The notes: generated by a model not told the origin, from the sequence alone. A stretch of 64,000 nucleotides of DNA from Stutzerimonas stutzeri TS44 (GCA_000263395.1 AJXE01000006.1:62001-126000), one strand, 5' to 3'; shown: positions 9,704-18,519, numbered from the stretch's first letter. Numbers and translations are program-made.

Positions 9704-12142
9704 CTATTTGCCTTCTTCTGTCGGCGCCTTGGCGCCGTCCGGGCGAGGGTCTTCCGCCTTGTCGTCATCCTCGAGGTCGATGGCGGCGATATCGCGCAGC
9801 CGCTCCACCACCCGCGCGTTCACGCTGCCGGACGGAAAGCGCCCCTGCTCGTCCGCTGCGCCGACCTGCTCGCCGACCAGCAGCGACAGCGCCTCATCGA
9901 CCTGGCGCACCGCGTAGACGTGGAAACGCTCGCAGCGCACCGCCTCCAGCACGCGCTCGTCGAGCATCAGCGTGTTGACGTTGGCGCAGGGGATGATCAC
10001 GCCCTGCTCGCCGGTCAGCCCGCGCGCCTCGCAGAGGCGGAAGAAGCCTTCGATCTTCTCGTTGACGCCGCCAACCGCCTGCACCTCGCCGAACTGGTTG
10101 ATCGAGCCGGTGATGGCGAAACACTGTTTGAGCGGCGTGCGCGACAGCGCCGAGATCAGCGCGCAGCATTCGCCCAGCGAGGCGCTGTCGCCATCGACGT
10201 AACCGTAGGACTGCTCCAGCGCGATGCTCGCCGAGATTTCCAGGGGAAATTCCTGCGCGTAGCGGCTGCCCAGATAACCGGTGAGGATCATCACGCCCTT
10301 GGAGTGGATCGGCTGGCCGAGGTTGACCTCGCGCTCGATGTCGACGATGCCCGAGCCGCCGGGATAGACGGTGGCGGAGATGCGTGCCGGCATGCCGAAC
10401 GCCGAGTCGCCCACCTCCAGTACCGTCAGCCCGTTGCACTTGCCGATCGCCGCACCTTCGCTGTCGATCAGGATCACACCGGCGAGAATGTCGTCGAGGA
10501 TGCGCGCCGACACCCGGCCGGTGCGGGTGGCCTTGGCCTTCAGCGCACGCTCGATGTGGCCGACGTCAGTCACCTCGTCCTTGGCCAGCTGACGAATGAA
10601 ATCAGCCTCGCTGACCAGCTGGAACAGATCGCCGATACGCGCCGACAGCCGTCCCTGGTGCTCGGCCAGCCGCGCGCTGTAGGTCGCCAGGCGCGCCACC
10701 GCGGCGGCGCTCAGCGGTGCCATGCCCTCCTCCGAGGTGCGCGTCTTCATCAACTGGGCGAACTGCTCGAGGCTGTCCTCGGCCAGCGGGATGTCCTCGT
10801 CGAAGTCCACCAGCACGCGGAACATCTCCTGGAAGTCCGGATCCAGGTCCTGCAGCGTGTAGTACAGCTGCCGCGAGCCGATGATGACCACCTTTACGTT
10901 GAGCGGGATCACTTCCGGCGTCAGCGTCACTGTGGCCAGGCGGCCCAGCTCGGCCAGCGGCGATTCCATCTTCAGCTTGCGCGACTGCAGCGCGCGCTTG
11001 AGCGCCTCCCAGACGAAGGGCTCGCTCAGCAGTTTCTCCGCCTCTAGCATCAGGAACCCACCGTTGGCGCGGTGCAGCGCACCCGGGCGCAGCTGCCGGT
11101 AGCTGGTGTAGAGCGCGCCCTGGTCGGTGTTGTATTCGATGCGGCCGAACAGGTTGTCGTAGGTCGGATGCGGCTCGAAAACCACCGGCGCGCCGGCGTC
11201 GAGGCTGTGACCGACCATCAGGCTCGGGCTGTACTGTTCTTCCAGCAGCACGCGGCTCTGCGCTTCCGGGCGGTTCTCGTCCACCAGTTGCTCGACCACC
11301 GTCTTCAGCAGGTTGACCTGCACCGCCTGCAGGTAGGCCTCGACCCCGGCGTTCTCCGCATACTTCTGCGACAACGGCGCCAGCAGCGGCTGCAACGCCT
11401 GGCTGATGGTCTCGTCATTGAGCAGGCGCAGCTGGTTGGTCGATTCGCGCTTCCACTGCGGCAGGCTGGCCAGCTCCTCGTTCAGGCGCACTTCCAGCGC
11501 GGAAATATCGCTGTGATAGCGCTCGCGCTCGGCTTCGGGCAACTGGGCGAAATCCGCCTCGTCCAGTGCCTTGCCTTCCTTCATCGGGGTGAAGGCGATG
11601 TTGCTGGCGTCGCGGTAGAGCGCGATCTCCTTCTCCAGCGCGAGCTTCTCGATCACATCGAGGGCCTTGTCGTAGCGCTGATTGAAGACGCGATCGATGG
11701 CGCTCTTCTTCTGCTGGAAGCTCGGATGCTCGAACACCGCCGGGAAGGTCGCCAGCAGGTTGTCGATCAGCTGGTTGATGTCGGCGATGAAGGCCGCCGC
11801 GCTGCCCGGCTCCAGCCTGAGCACGCGCGGCTCGCGCGGCTCGTCGAAATTGTTGATGTACAGCCAGTCGGCCGGCGTGTGCAGGCGCTTGCCCTCGGCG
11901 CGCAGATAGCGGCGCACGAAGGAGAAACGGCCGGTGCCCGGCTCGCCCATGACGTAGACGTTGTAGCCGGGACGCGGCATCGCCACGCCAAATTGCAGCG
12001 CCTCGACGGCGCGCTCCTGGCCGAGCACGCCGAGGAACGGCTCCAGCTCGTCGGTGTTGATGAAGTTGAACTGGCTGGGGTCGAACGGTCGGGTCAGCGC
12101 ATCGGGTGCCAGGCGCAGCCCGGCCGCGATAGATTCAGACAT
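9704..12142 (-). CDS. Lon-family ATP-dependent protease (LonB-like, PA4576 type)
   Basis: An 812-residue AAA+ protease from the ATG at 12140-12142, which has AAGGA upstream; the longer open frame is unrelated sequence. The N-terminal part carries a divergent ATP site (VMGEPGTGRFSFVRRYL, about 50-66) of the AAA_32 type, followed by a long helical insertion (about 100-300). The second nucleotide-binding block includes RANGGFLMLEAEKLL. The C-terminal third is a Lon protease domain with the Ser-Lys dyad: Ser in YVDGDSASLGECC and Lys in GGVNEKIEGFF. Walker A is degenerate (GEPGTGR rather than GKT), as in this subfamily. A cytoplasmic quality-control role is inferred. It is divergent from the cupin-nor operon. 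Confidence 0.9.
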   Translation of the reverse strand: MSESIAAGLRLAPDALTRPFDPSQFNFINTDELEPFLGVLGQERAVEALQFGVAMPRPGYNVYVMGEPGTGRFSFVRRYLRAEGKRLHTPADWLYINNFDEPREPRVLRLEPGSAAAFIADINQLIDNLLATFPAVFEHPSFQQKKSAIDRVFNQRYDKALDVIEKLALEKEIALYRDASNIAFTPMKEGKALDEADFAQLPEAERERYHSDISALEVRLNEELASLPQWKRESTNQLRLLNDETISQALQPLLAPLSQKYAENAGVEAYLQAVQVNLLKTVVEQLVDENRPEAQSRVLLEEQYSPSLMVGHSLDAGAPVVFEPHPTYDNLFGRIEYNTDQGALYTSYRQLRPGALHRANGGFLMLEAEKLLSEPFVWEALKRALQSRKLKMESPLAELGRLATVTLTPEVIPLNVKVVIIGSRQLYYTLQDLDPDFQEMFRVLVDFDEDIPLAEDSLEQFAQLMKTRTSEEGMAPLSAAAVARLATYSARLAEHQGRLSARIGDLFQLVSEADFIRQLAKDEVTDVGHIERALKAKATRTGRVSARILDDILAGVILIDSEGAAIGKCNGLTVLEVGDSAFGMPARISATVYPGGSGIVDIEREVNLGQPIHSKGVMILTGYLGSRYAQEFPLEISASIALEQSYGYVDGDSASLGECCALISALSRTPLKQCFAITGSINQFGEVQAVGGVNEKIEGFFRLCEARGLTGEQGVIIPCANVNTLMLDERVLEAVRCERFHVYAVRQVDEALSLLVGEQVGAADEQGRFPSGSVNARVVERLRDIAAIDLEDDDKAEDPRPDGAKAPTEEGK

Positions 12143-12279
12143 CGGAAATCCTTGGAGGATGGCACGCGGGCCACGATTGATGCCGTCATTCTGGCGTCGC
12201 CACCGGCACGCCGCAAGGCTGGCAGCGGCGCAGAAGCGGCGGCAGCGCGCACGGGCGAAGTCCGAGTAAACGGCCCGGC

Positions 12280-12305
12280 GCTCCCGCTGTCGCCGCAGCG
12301 GGAGC
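12280..12305. repeat. Perfect inverted repeat between the Lon-like gene and the nor operon
   Basis: GCTCCCGCTG and CAGCGGGAGC pair perfectly over 10 bp around a six-base loop, with no T tract. It lies in the 247-base divergent region. A second, shorter dyad (GGTTGGACAACC) is at 12335-12346. Either could be an operator or an RNA hairpin in a leader; no known regulator site is recognised. Confidence 0.5.
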
Positions 12306-12389
12306 ACGCCAAGGGCAACGGCGCTCGTCCGGCCGGTTGGACAACCACCGATACCTCTACTAGCCTCGGGCAAGACATGACTAAAGTGA

Positions 12390-12734
12390 ATGTCGCTCAT
12401 GGCCCTGAAGCATGCCCGCTCCGGTGAAGTGATCCATCTGCTGCGCGCAGACCAGCTTCCCGAACTCAAGTCGCAAGCCCTCGTCAGCACGCCCGAGCTG
12501 GAGGTCATGCGCCTGGTGCTCAACGCCGGGCACGTCGTTCCCCGCCACGCCGTGGCCGGCGCCATCACCATCCATTGCCTGCAGGGCAGCATCGAGGTCC
12601 AGGCCGAGGAGCGCCGGCAGACGCTGCACGCCAACGACCTGATATATCTGGCCGGCCAGGCCGGGCACGCCCTGCAGGCCATCACCGACACGGTCACGCT
12701 GGTGACCATCCTGCGCATTCCGGCGCCGCCCTGA
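12390..12734 (+). CDS. Cupin-domain protein upstream of the nor genes
   Basis: A 114-residue single-domain cupin. The conserved barrel region runs from about GHVVPRHAVAGAITIHCLQG through LHANDLIYLAGQAGHALQAI to TLVTILR. The first metal motif keeps one histidine (H of PRH) and a second (H of IHC); the later motif has GHALQA. Two starts are possible, 12390 (MSLMALKHARS) and 12399 (MALKHARS); neither has a strong SD. It ends 59 bases before a candidate 36-codon gene and 189 bases before norC on the same strand, with no terminator between, so it may be the first gene of the nor transcript. Metal binding and a sensory or detoxification role are inference only. Confidence 0.82.
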   Translation: MSLMALKHARSGEVIHLLRADQLPELKSQALVSTPELEVMRLVLNAGHVVPRHAVAGAITIHCLQGSIEVQAEERRQTLHANDLIYLAGQAGHALQAITDTVTLVTILRIPAPP

Positions 12735-12793
12735 TCGCGCCGCCCAAGCACCGAACCGCCCCCGCCACGTCACCTGCACAGAGGAATGCGGCC

Positions 12794-12904
12794 TTGGAAA
12801 GAGCTTTTCGGATACTCAGCTTCGTGGTCCTCGCGCTGATGCTGGTTGCCATTCTGTACGCCGGCGGCATCGGAATCACTCACTGGACAGGCATCGGCGT
12901 GTGA
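12794..12904 (+). CDS. Candidate 36-residue single-span membrane protein before norC
   Basis: A TTG start at 12794-12796 with AGAGGA eight bases upstream opens a frame giving (M)ERAFRILSFVVLALMLVAIL and then YAGGIGITHWTGIGV. One hydrophobic helix (about residues 7-27) is flanked by positive residues on the N-side, giving an N-in topology. It ends 19 bases before the norC ATG. Small single-span subunits are common in haem-copper oxidase operons (CcoQ-like proteins, for example), which makes translation plausible, but this is a short frame with a rare start codon and no family I can name. Confidence 0.42.
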   Translation: MERAFRILSFVVLALMLVAILYAGGIGITHWTGIGV

Positions 12905-12923
12905 CGGCCGTTGAGGCATCTCC

Positions 12924-13793
12924 ATGAACAAACGACAAACTCGCTCCTTCGCCGTCATCTCCACCGCCATCGCCACGGTGGTCTTCCTCGGCCTCACGGT
13001 GGACAGCCACCGGCAGTTTCCCAAGCTGACCAACGCCGAGACGATCACCCCCGAGGTGACGCGCGGCAAGGACGTCTGGCACGCGAAGAACTGCATCAAC
13101 TGCCACACCCTGTTCGGCGAAGGCGCCTACTACGCGCCGGACCTGACGAAGATTTCCCAGCTGCGCGGCGCGCCCTACCTCACCGCCTTCCTCAAGGACC
13201 CGGGCAAGTTCTACGACGAACAGCGCCACCGCCGGCTGATGCCCGACCAGAACCTCAGCGACGAGGAAATCGCCGCGCTGATCGCCTTCTTCGACTGGGT
13301 CGCCAACGTCGACAACCAGGGCTGGCCGCCGCGACCCATTCTGGTCACCGGCTCGTCGATCCCCGGCACCGACCTGACGCTGGCGCAGCAGGATGCGTCC
13401 GGCCCGGGCAAGGCCGATGCCGCGCTGCCACCGGGCGCACGCCCGATCAGCGGCGCCGAGGACCCGATCGCCAAGGGCGAGGCACTGTTCCGCACCGTCA
13501 GCCCTGCCTGCAACGCCTGCCACTCCATCGCCCCGGGGGTGAACCTGGCCGGGCCGACGCTGGCCGGCATCTCCGCGCGGGCCGAGCAGACGATGGCCTC
13601 GGCGGACTACAAGGGCAGCGCCGACAGCGTCGAGGCGTACATCCGCGAATCCATCGTCTCCCCCAGCACCTACCTGCATCCGGGCGAGATGTATTCGGCC
13701 GGCGGCACCTCGTTCATGCCGAACACCTACGCCCAAGCGCTCACCGACGAACAGCTCGACCAACTGGTCGCGTACCTCGCGACATTCAAATAA
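12924..13793 (+). CDS. norC: Diheme NorC-type cytochrome c subunit of nitric oxide reductase
   Basis: The membrane-anchored electron-entry subunit of a cytochrome c-dependent NO reductase, but 289 residues long where NorC is usually about 146. Residues 8-26 form the membrane anchor. The first domain is a full NorC: CINCH (57-61), HTLFGEGAYYAPDL, axial Met106 in RRLMPDQNLSDEE, ending NQGWPPRP (131-138). After a Gly/Ala/Pro-rich linker (about 140-178) a second class I cytochrome c domain follows: CNACH (196-200), LAGPTLAGI and axial Met265 in SFMPN. The second domain resembles the cytochrome c tails of caa3-type CoxB. GAGG precedes the ATG. The gene precedes norB by 42 bases. The diheme fusion suggests an internal electron-transfer wire that replaces or docks a soluble donor. 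Confidence 0.9.
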   Translation: MNKRQTRSFAVISTAIATVVFLGLTVDSHRQFPKLTNAETITPEVTRGKDVWHAKNCINCHTLFGEGAYYAPDLTKISQLRGAPYLTAFLKDPGKFYDEQRHRRLMPDQNLSDEEIAALIAFFDWVANVDNQGWPPRPILVTGSSIPGTDLTLAQQDASGPGKADAALPPGARPISGAEDPIAKGEALFRTVSPACNACHSIAPGVNLAGPTLAGISARAEQTMASADYKGSADSVEAYIRESIVSPSTYLHPGEMYSAGGTSFMPNTYAQALTDEQLDQLVAYLATFK

Positions 13794-13835
13794 CAGCGGC
13801 TGCGGCCGCAGGACGATACTTGTAGAGGTCAGGCC

Positions 13836-15206
13836 ATGCGCTACAAATCACAGTCCGTCGCTTACTGGTATTTCGCCTTCGCCATGGTGCTGTTCGGCCT
13901 GCAGATCGTGTTCGGCCTGCTCTCGGCATCGAAGTACCTGGGCCCCGATCCGCTGCTGAACCTGCTGCCCTTCGACATCACCAAGACGATCCACACCAAC
14001 CTGCTGATCGTCTGGGTACTCACCGGCTTCATGGGCGCCACCTACTGGATGGTCCCGGACGAGTCGCGCAGCGAGCTGCACAGCACCAAGCTGGCGTACA
14101 TCCAGCTCGGCCTGTGGGCGGTGATGGGCGTCAGCGCCGTCATCGGCTACCTGTTCCGCTACGGCACCGGCAACAAGCTGCTGGAGCAGCCGCTACCGCA
14201 CAAGATCGTCATCGTCATCTGCATGCTGATGTTCCTCTACAACATCGGCATGACGATCAGGAAGTCCGGGCGCTTCACCACCACCGAGGGCGTGCTGCTG
14301 CTCGGTCTGGCCAGCGCCGCGGTGCTCTACCTGCCGGCACTGCTGCATTACGAGAACTACACGGTGTCGATCTACTACCGCTGGTGGACCATCCACCTGT
14401 GGGTCGAGGGCGTGTGGGAGATGATCCAGGGCGGCTTCCTCGCCTATCTGCTGATCCGCCTGTCCGGTGCCGACCGCGAGGTGATGGAGAAGTGGCTGTA
14501 CGTGATCGTCGGCCTGGTGTTCATCGCCGGCATCCTCGGCACCGCGCACCACTATTACTGGGTCGGCGTACCCGGCTACTGGCTGCCGCTCGGCGGCTTC
14601 TTCAGCGCGCTGGAACCGCTGGCGCTGATCGGCATGGCGATGTACGCCTACTACGCCATGCGTCGCTCGGGCCTGGCGCATCCGAACAAGCTGGCGCTGC
14701 ACTGGACACTCGGCAGCGCGGTATTCACCCTGTTCGGCGCGGGCCTGCTGGGCTTCGCCCACACCTTCCCCAGCGTCAACAAGTGGACCCACGGCACGCT
14801 GATCACCGCCATGCACGGCCACGCCGCGTTCTACGGTGCCTACGCGATGATCGTCATGGCGATGATCGTCTACGCCCTGCCATCGCTGACGCGCGGGCGT
14901 GAAGAGGAAGGCGGCACGCTCGGCTACTGGGCGTTCTGGCTGCAGCTGACCGGCATGTTCGGCATGACCCTGTCGTTCGCCACCGCCGGCATCGGCCAGG
15001 TCTACCTGGAGCGCATCCTCGGCATGGGCTACCTGGATACGCAGCTGAAGATCCAGATCCACTTCCTCATGCTGGTGGCCACCGCCTCGATCTTCGCCTG
15101 CGGCGTCGGCCTGTTCATCTACGACTTCTTCCGTTGTCCGCGACGCAGCGAGGTCGAGGCGGACGAAGCGCGGCCCGGCGGCGCACCGGCCAGGCCGGTA
15201 CCGTGA
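13836..15206 (+). CDS. norB: Nitric oxide reductase catalytic subunit NorB
   Basis: The membrane subunit reduces 2 NO to N2O at a haem b3-FeB site. Its 456 residues carry about 12 membrane helices. All cNOR signature residues are visible: haem b ligand in IHTNLLIVW, FeB histidine and glutamate in IHLWVEGVWE, the HH pair in GTAHHYYWVG, the conserved Glu in SALEPLA, and the haem ligands in TAMHGHAAFYGAY. The N-terminus lacks the extra domain of quinol-type qNOR, so electrons must come through NorC. It looks diverged from the NorB of the main P. stutzeri denitrification cluster as I remember it, with a shorter loop after the third helix. The last 20 residues are a Pro/Ala/Arg tail. Overlaps norQ by four bases. 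Confidence 0.95.
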   Translation: MRYKSQSVAYWYFAFAMVLFGLQIVFGLLSASKYLGPDPLLNLLPFDITKTIHTNLLIVWVLTGFMGATYWMVPDESRSELHSTKLAYIQLGLWAVMGVSAVIGYLFRYGTGNKLLEQPLPHKIVIVICMLMFLYNIGMTIRKSGRFTTTEGVLLLGLASAAVLYLPALLHYENYTVSIYYRWWTIHLWVEGVWEMIQGGFLAYLLIRLSGADREVMEKWLYVIVGLVFIAGILGTAHHYYWVGVPGYWLPLGGFFSALEPLALIGMAMYAYYAMRRSGLAHPNKLALHWTLGSAVFTLFGAGLLGFAHTFPSVNKWTHGTLITAMHGHAAFYGAYAMIVMAMIVYALPSLTRGREEEGGTLGYWAFWLQLTGMFGMTLSFATAGIGQVYLERILGMGYLDTQLKIQIHFLMLVATASIFACGVGLFIYDFFRCPRRSEVEADEARPGGAPARPVP

Positions 15207-16024
15207 CGGACCTGAACGTCGCGCCGATGCCGCGCGTGCCGCCGCCCGCCGCCGAGCCCTGGTACCAGCCGAGCGCCGACGAGGTACAGGTGTTCGAGCA
15301 GTGCCACGCGCGCCAGCTGGCGGTGATGCTCAAAGGGCCGACCGGCTGCGGCAAGACACGCTTCGTCGAGCACATGGCCTGGCGTCTGGGCCGGTCGCTG
15401 GTCACCGTGTCCTGCCATGACGACATGACCGCCAGCGACCTGCTCGGTCGCTTCCTGATCGGCAGCGACGGCACCCGCTGGATCGACGGCCCGCTGACCC
15501 GCGCGGTGCGCGAGGGCGCCATCTGCTACCTCGACGAAGTCGTCGAGGCGCGCCAGGACACCATCGTCGTGCTGCATCCGCTGACCGACTACCGGCGCAT
15601 CCTGCCACTGGACAAGACCGGCGAAACCCTCGAGGCGGCGCCGGGCTTCCAGCTCGTGGTGTCCTACAACCCGGGCTACCAACGCATGCTCAAGGACCTG
15701 AAGCCCAGCACCCGCCAGCGCTTCGTCGCGCTGGAATTCGACTTCCCCGAAGCCGAGCGCGAGGCCGCCATCGTCGAGCGCGAAGGCGCTATCGATGCGC
15801 CCACCGCGCGCGCACTGGTCAGCCTCGCCGGGCGCCTGCGCGCGTTGCAGGATCGCGGATTGGCGGAACTGCCCAGCACCCGCCTGCTGATCGCCACCGC
15901 GCGCCTGATCGGCAGCGGCGTCGCGTTGCGCAGCGCCTGCAACGTCGCGCTGATCGCCCCCCTGTCGGACGACCCCGCGCTGGTCGGCGTCATGCGCGAG
16001 CTGGTCGACCTGACCTTCGTCTGA
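15203..16024 (+). CDS. norQ: NorQ/CbbQ-type AAA+ activator of nitric oxide reductase
   Basis: A MoxR-class AAA+ ATPase that, with the VWA protein NorD, inserts the non-haem iron of NorB. The 273 residues start at a GTG (15203-15205) inside the norB stop region (GTGA), giving (M)TDLNVAPMPRVPPPAAEPWY. Walker A is LKGPTGCGKTRF (about 49-60), Walker B ICYLDEVVEAR, and sensor 1 VVSYNPGYQRM. This matches NirQ/NorQ in length and order. The overlap with norB and with norD (ATGA at 16024) implies translational coupling. NirQ and NorQ are indistinguishable by sequence alone; context makes this NorQ. Confidence 0.93.
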   Translation: MTDLNVAPMPRVPPPAAEPWYQPSADEVQVFEQCHARQLAVMLKGPTGCGKTRFVEHMAWRLGRSLVTVSCHDDMTASDLLGRFLIGSDGTRWIDGPLTRAVREGAICYLDEVVEARQDTIVVLHPLTDYRRILPLDKTGETLEAAPGFQLVVSYNPGYQRMLKDLKPSTRQRFVALEFDFPEAEREAAIVEREGAIDAPTARALVSLAGRLRALQDRGLAELPSTRLLIATARLIGSGVALRSACNVALIAPLSDDPALVGVMRELVDLTFV

Positions 16025-18039
16025 TGGCCGAAGCCGAAGACGTCGTCACCGACGTCGCCCGCCATGCCACCGTCTACGTCCAGGCGCTCTGGCGCCGTCA
16101 TCGCGAATCGGCCGCCGGGCCGGCGCTACCGACCCTGGCGGACCTCGCCGACCACCTCGACCTGCTGCTGCATGCCAGCCTCGGCCAACGCTTCACGCTG
16201 CGCGCGGCGCAGCCGCCGGCGCCACCGACGCTGCTGGAGAAACTGTTCCGCCGCGTCGAGGCGCCCTACCCGCGGCACGCCGTGCCGGCCACCGATGGCC
16301 GCACGATCTGGCTGCCGGCACGCCTGGAAGCGGCCGATCCGATCGGTGTCCGCACGCTGTACCGCACCCTCGCCCTGCAACAGGCGATGCGCGCGCGGCG
16401 GGGTGCGGCATCGCTTGTGCAAAGCATCGGATCACCGTTGCAGCGCAGCCTGTTCCTGCTGCTCGAAGCCTGGGCAGCGGACACGCAACTGATCGCGCAG
16501 CTGCCGGGCCTGCGCGCCGCCATACAGCAGCAGCGCAGCCAGATGCTGGCCACACGTCCGCCGCTGGCACGCTTCAGCGTCGCGCGCCGGCCGCTGGAAG
16601 AATTTCTCCGCCGATTGCTGCAAGCGCCCGACAACGCCGCGCCCTACGAACTGCCCGCATCCTTCGACAGCCAGCAGGCGCTGCAACTGGCGGCGCGCCT
16701 GGCGGCACGGCTCTATCCACACGGCGAACCGACCGCCGCCGCGCTGTTGCCGGATCTGTGGACCGGCGAGCTGCGCGCGCCGTCCCGCCAGGATGCGCTC
16801 GATGCCACGGCGCCGGAACCGGACCCCGCCGCCGCGCCGCCGCGCAGCGCCCACCTGCCGCGCCGGCCGCAGGTGCGCGAGGCCGCCGAAGGCGAGGACG
16901 ACGACACGCAGCCGGGCGTCTGGATGGTGCAGCCTTCACCTCCGCTGGAGCATGTCGAAGACCCGCTCGGCATGCAGCGTCCCAGTGATCGCGACGAGGC
17001 GACCCCGGCCGAGGACTTCGCCGATTCGCTCAGCGAACTCAACGAGGCGCGACTGGTGACCAGCCCCGGCAGCCCGAAGGAAGTGCTGCTGTCCGACGAT
17101 CCACCCGAGCCGCGTGCGCGCTTCAGCCGAGACACACCGAACGCCACCGCCGCTCTCTGCTACCCGGAATGGGACTACCGCAGCCGCAGCTACCGCCACC
17201 CCGGCGCGCGGGTACTGCTGCTGCCGGCGGAGCCCGGTCCGCAGCAGTGGATCGAGCAGACGCTCGAACGCCACCGCAGCATGCTGGCGACCATCCGCCG
17301 CCAGTTCGAGCAGCTCAGCGCGCGACGCCTACGTCTGCGCCGTCAGCTGGATGGCGACGAGGTGGACCTGGACGCCTACCTCGACGGCCTCGCCGAGGCC
17401 CGCGCCGGCCTGAGCATGCCGCAGGCGCTGTACCAGACGCAGCGGCTGCAGCAGCATGACCTGGCAATCACGCTACTGGTCGATGCCAGCGGCTCCACCG
17501 ACAGCTGGCTGAGCAATCACCGGCGGGTGATCGACGTCGAACGCGAGGCGCTGCTGCTGGTGTGCCTGGCGCTCGACGGGCTGGGCGAGCCGTACTGCGT
17601 GCAGAGTTTTTCCGGCCAGGGGCCGAACGCAGTGACCGTGCGCAGCCTCAAGGCCTTCGGCGAGCGCTACGGCGAGAGCGTCGGCCGGCGCATCGCCGGC
17701 CTGGAACCGGAACACTACACGCGCGCCGGCACCGCCATCCGTCATGTCAGCAGCCTGCTGATGCAGCAACCGGCGACGCACCGGCTGCTGTTGCTGCTCT
17801 CCGACGGCAAACCCAACGACGTCGACGAATACGAAGGCCGCTATGGTGTCGAGGACCTGCGCCAGGCGGTCACCGAGGCCCGGCTGCAGGGCATCCGACC
17901 GTTCTGCCTGACCATCGATCGTCAGGCCGCCAGCTACCTGCCAGCCGTGTTCGGCGTGCACCAGTACGCCCTGCTGCCCAAGCCGGAGCTGCTGCCGCGG
18001 GTACTGCTGGACTGGCTTAGGCGGCTGATCGCGGCCTGA
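16024..18039 (+). CDS. norD: NorD, VWA-domain activator of nitric oxide reductase
   Basis: A large partner of NorQ needed to mature NorB. The protein has 671 residues, within the range for NorD. The N-terminal two thirds are helical and Arg/Ala-rich. A low-complexity acidic and proline-rich linker sits at about residues 260-350. The C-terminal von Willebrand A domain starts near 475 with the MIDAS motif ITLLVDASGSTDSW; LLLLSDGKPNDVDEYEGRYG supplies further MIDAS residues. There is no signal peptide, so it is cytoplasmic. The ATG overlaps the norQ stop. This is the last gene of the operon; no norE, norF or regulator gene follows. Confidence 0.92.
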   Translation: MAEAEDVVTDVARHATVYVQALWRRHRESAAGPALPTLADLADHLDLLLHASLGQRFTLRAAQPPAPPTLLEKLFRRVEAPYPRHAVPATDGRTIWLPARLEAADPIGVRTLYRTLALQQAMRARRGAASLVQSIGSPLQRSLFLLLEAWAADTQLIAQLPGLRAAIQQQRSQMLATRPPLARFSVARRPLEEFLRRLLQAPDNAAPYELPASFDSQQALQLAARLAARLYPHGEPTAAALLPDLWTGELRAPSRQDALDATAPEPDPAAAPPRSAHLPRRPQVREAAEGEDDDTQPGVWMVQPSPPLEHVEDPLGMQRPSDRDEATPAEDFADSLSELNEARLVTSPGSPKEVLLSDDPPEPRARFSRDTPNATAALCYPEWDYRSRSYRHPGARVLLLPAEPGPQQWIEQTLERHRSMLATIRRQFEQLSARRLRLRRQLDGDEVDLDAYLDGLAEARAGLSMPQALYQTQRLQQHDLAITLLVDASGSTDSWLSNHRRVIDVEREALLLVCLALDGLGEPYCVQSFSGQGPNAVTVRSLKAFGERYGESVGRRIAGLEPEHYTRAGTAIRHVSSLLMQQPATHRLLLLLSDGKPNDVDEYEGRYGVEDLRQAVTEARLQGIRPFCLTIDRQAASYLPAVFGVHQYALLPKPELLPRVLLDWLRRLIAA

Positions 18040-18055
18040 GCGGCGCCGAAACGAA

Positions 18056-18079
18056 AACGCCCTGCAGGTGCAGGGCGTT
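18056..18079 (-). terminator. Terminator shared by norD and mscL
   Basis: AACGCCCTGCA and TGCAGGGCGTT form an 11-bp dyad between the convergent norD and mscL. On the minus strand it is followed by TTTTCGTTTC, so it mainly serves mscL; rightward termination of norD is weaker. Confidence 0.75.
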
Positions 18080-18102
18080 CGACCATCGCGAAGACGCTCA
18101 GC

Positions 18103-18519
18103 TCAGGGCTGGTTGCGGTTCTGTTCGCGCAGCAGGTCGCGGATCTCGGTGAGCAGCAGCTCCTCCTTGGTCGGTGCCGGCGGAGCCGAAGGAGCCTCGG
18201 CTTCCTTGCGGCGCAGCGAATTCATCGCCTTGATCGCCAGGAAGATGGCGAAGGCGACGATCAGGAAATCCACCACGGTCTGGATGAACGCACCGTAGCG
18301 CAGCAGCACCGCCGGAGTTTCGCCGACCGCCTCCTTGAGCACGATCGCCAGGTCGGAAAAGTCCACGCCGCCGATCAGCAGCCCCAGCGGCGGCATGATC
18401 AGCCCGTCGACGAACGAGGAAACGATCTTGCCGAACGCCGCCCCGATGATGATACCGACGGCCATGTCGATCACATTGCCGCGCATGGCGAACGCCTTGA
18501 ATTCGCTGATCAGGCTCAT
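18103..18519 (-). CDS. mscL: Large-conductance mechanosensitive channel MscL
   Basis: An inner-membrane channel that opens under hypo-osmotic tension. The 138 residues start at 18517-18519 with [20 protein letters not shown], the classic MscL N-terminus; the open frame upstream is not MscL-like. TM1 ([20 protein letters not shown]) has the glycine-rich gate, TM2 is [19 protein letters not shown], and the C-terminal helix ends [12 protein letters not shown]-like sequence before a Gln/Asn tail. Convergent with norD; the 220 bases upstream (18520-18739) hold no gene. Confidence 0.97.
   Translation of the reverse strand: MSLISEFKAFAMRGNVIDMAVGIIIGAAFGKIVSSFVDGLIMPPLGLLIGGVDFSDLAIVLKEAVGETPAVLLRYGAFIQTVVDFLIVAFAIFLAIKAMNSLRRKEAEAPSAPPAPTKEELLLTEIRDLLREQNRNQP

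Noticed and set aside
12176-12192. FNR/DNR-like box TTGATGCCGTCATT upstream of the cupin-nor genes
   Set aside because: Only the left half fits; the right half is shifted by one base from TTGAT-N4-ATCAA, so it is not a credible site.
9638-12427. Long plus-strand frames (469 and 451 codons) opposite the Lon-like protease
   Set aside because: Antisense shadows of a conserved gene; composition is Arg/Gln/Leu-rich without motifs.
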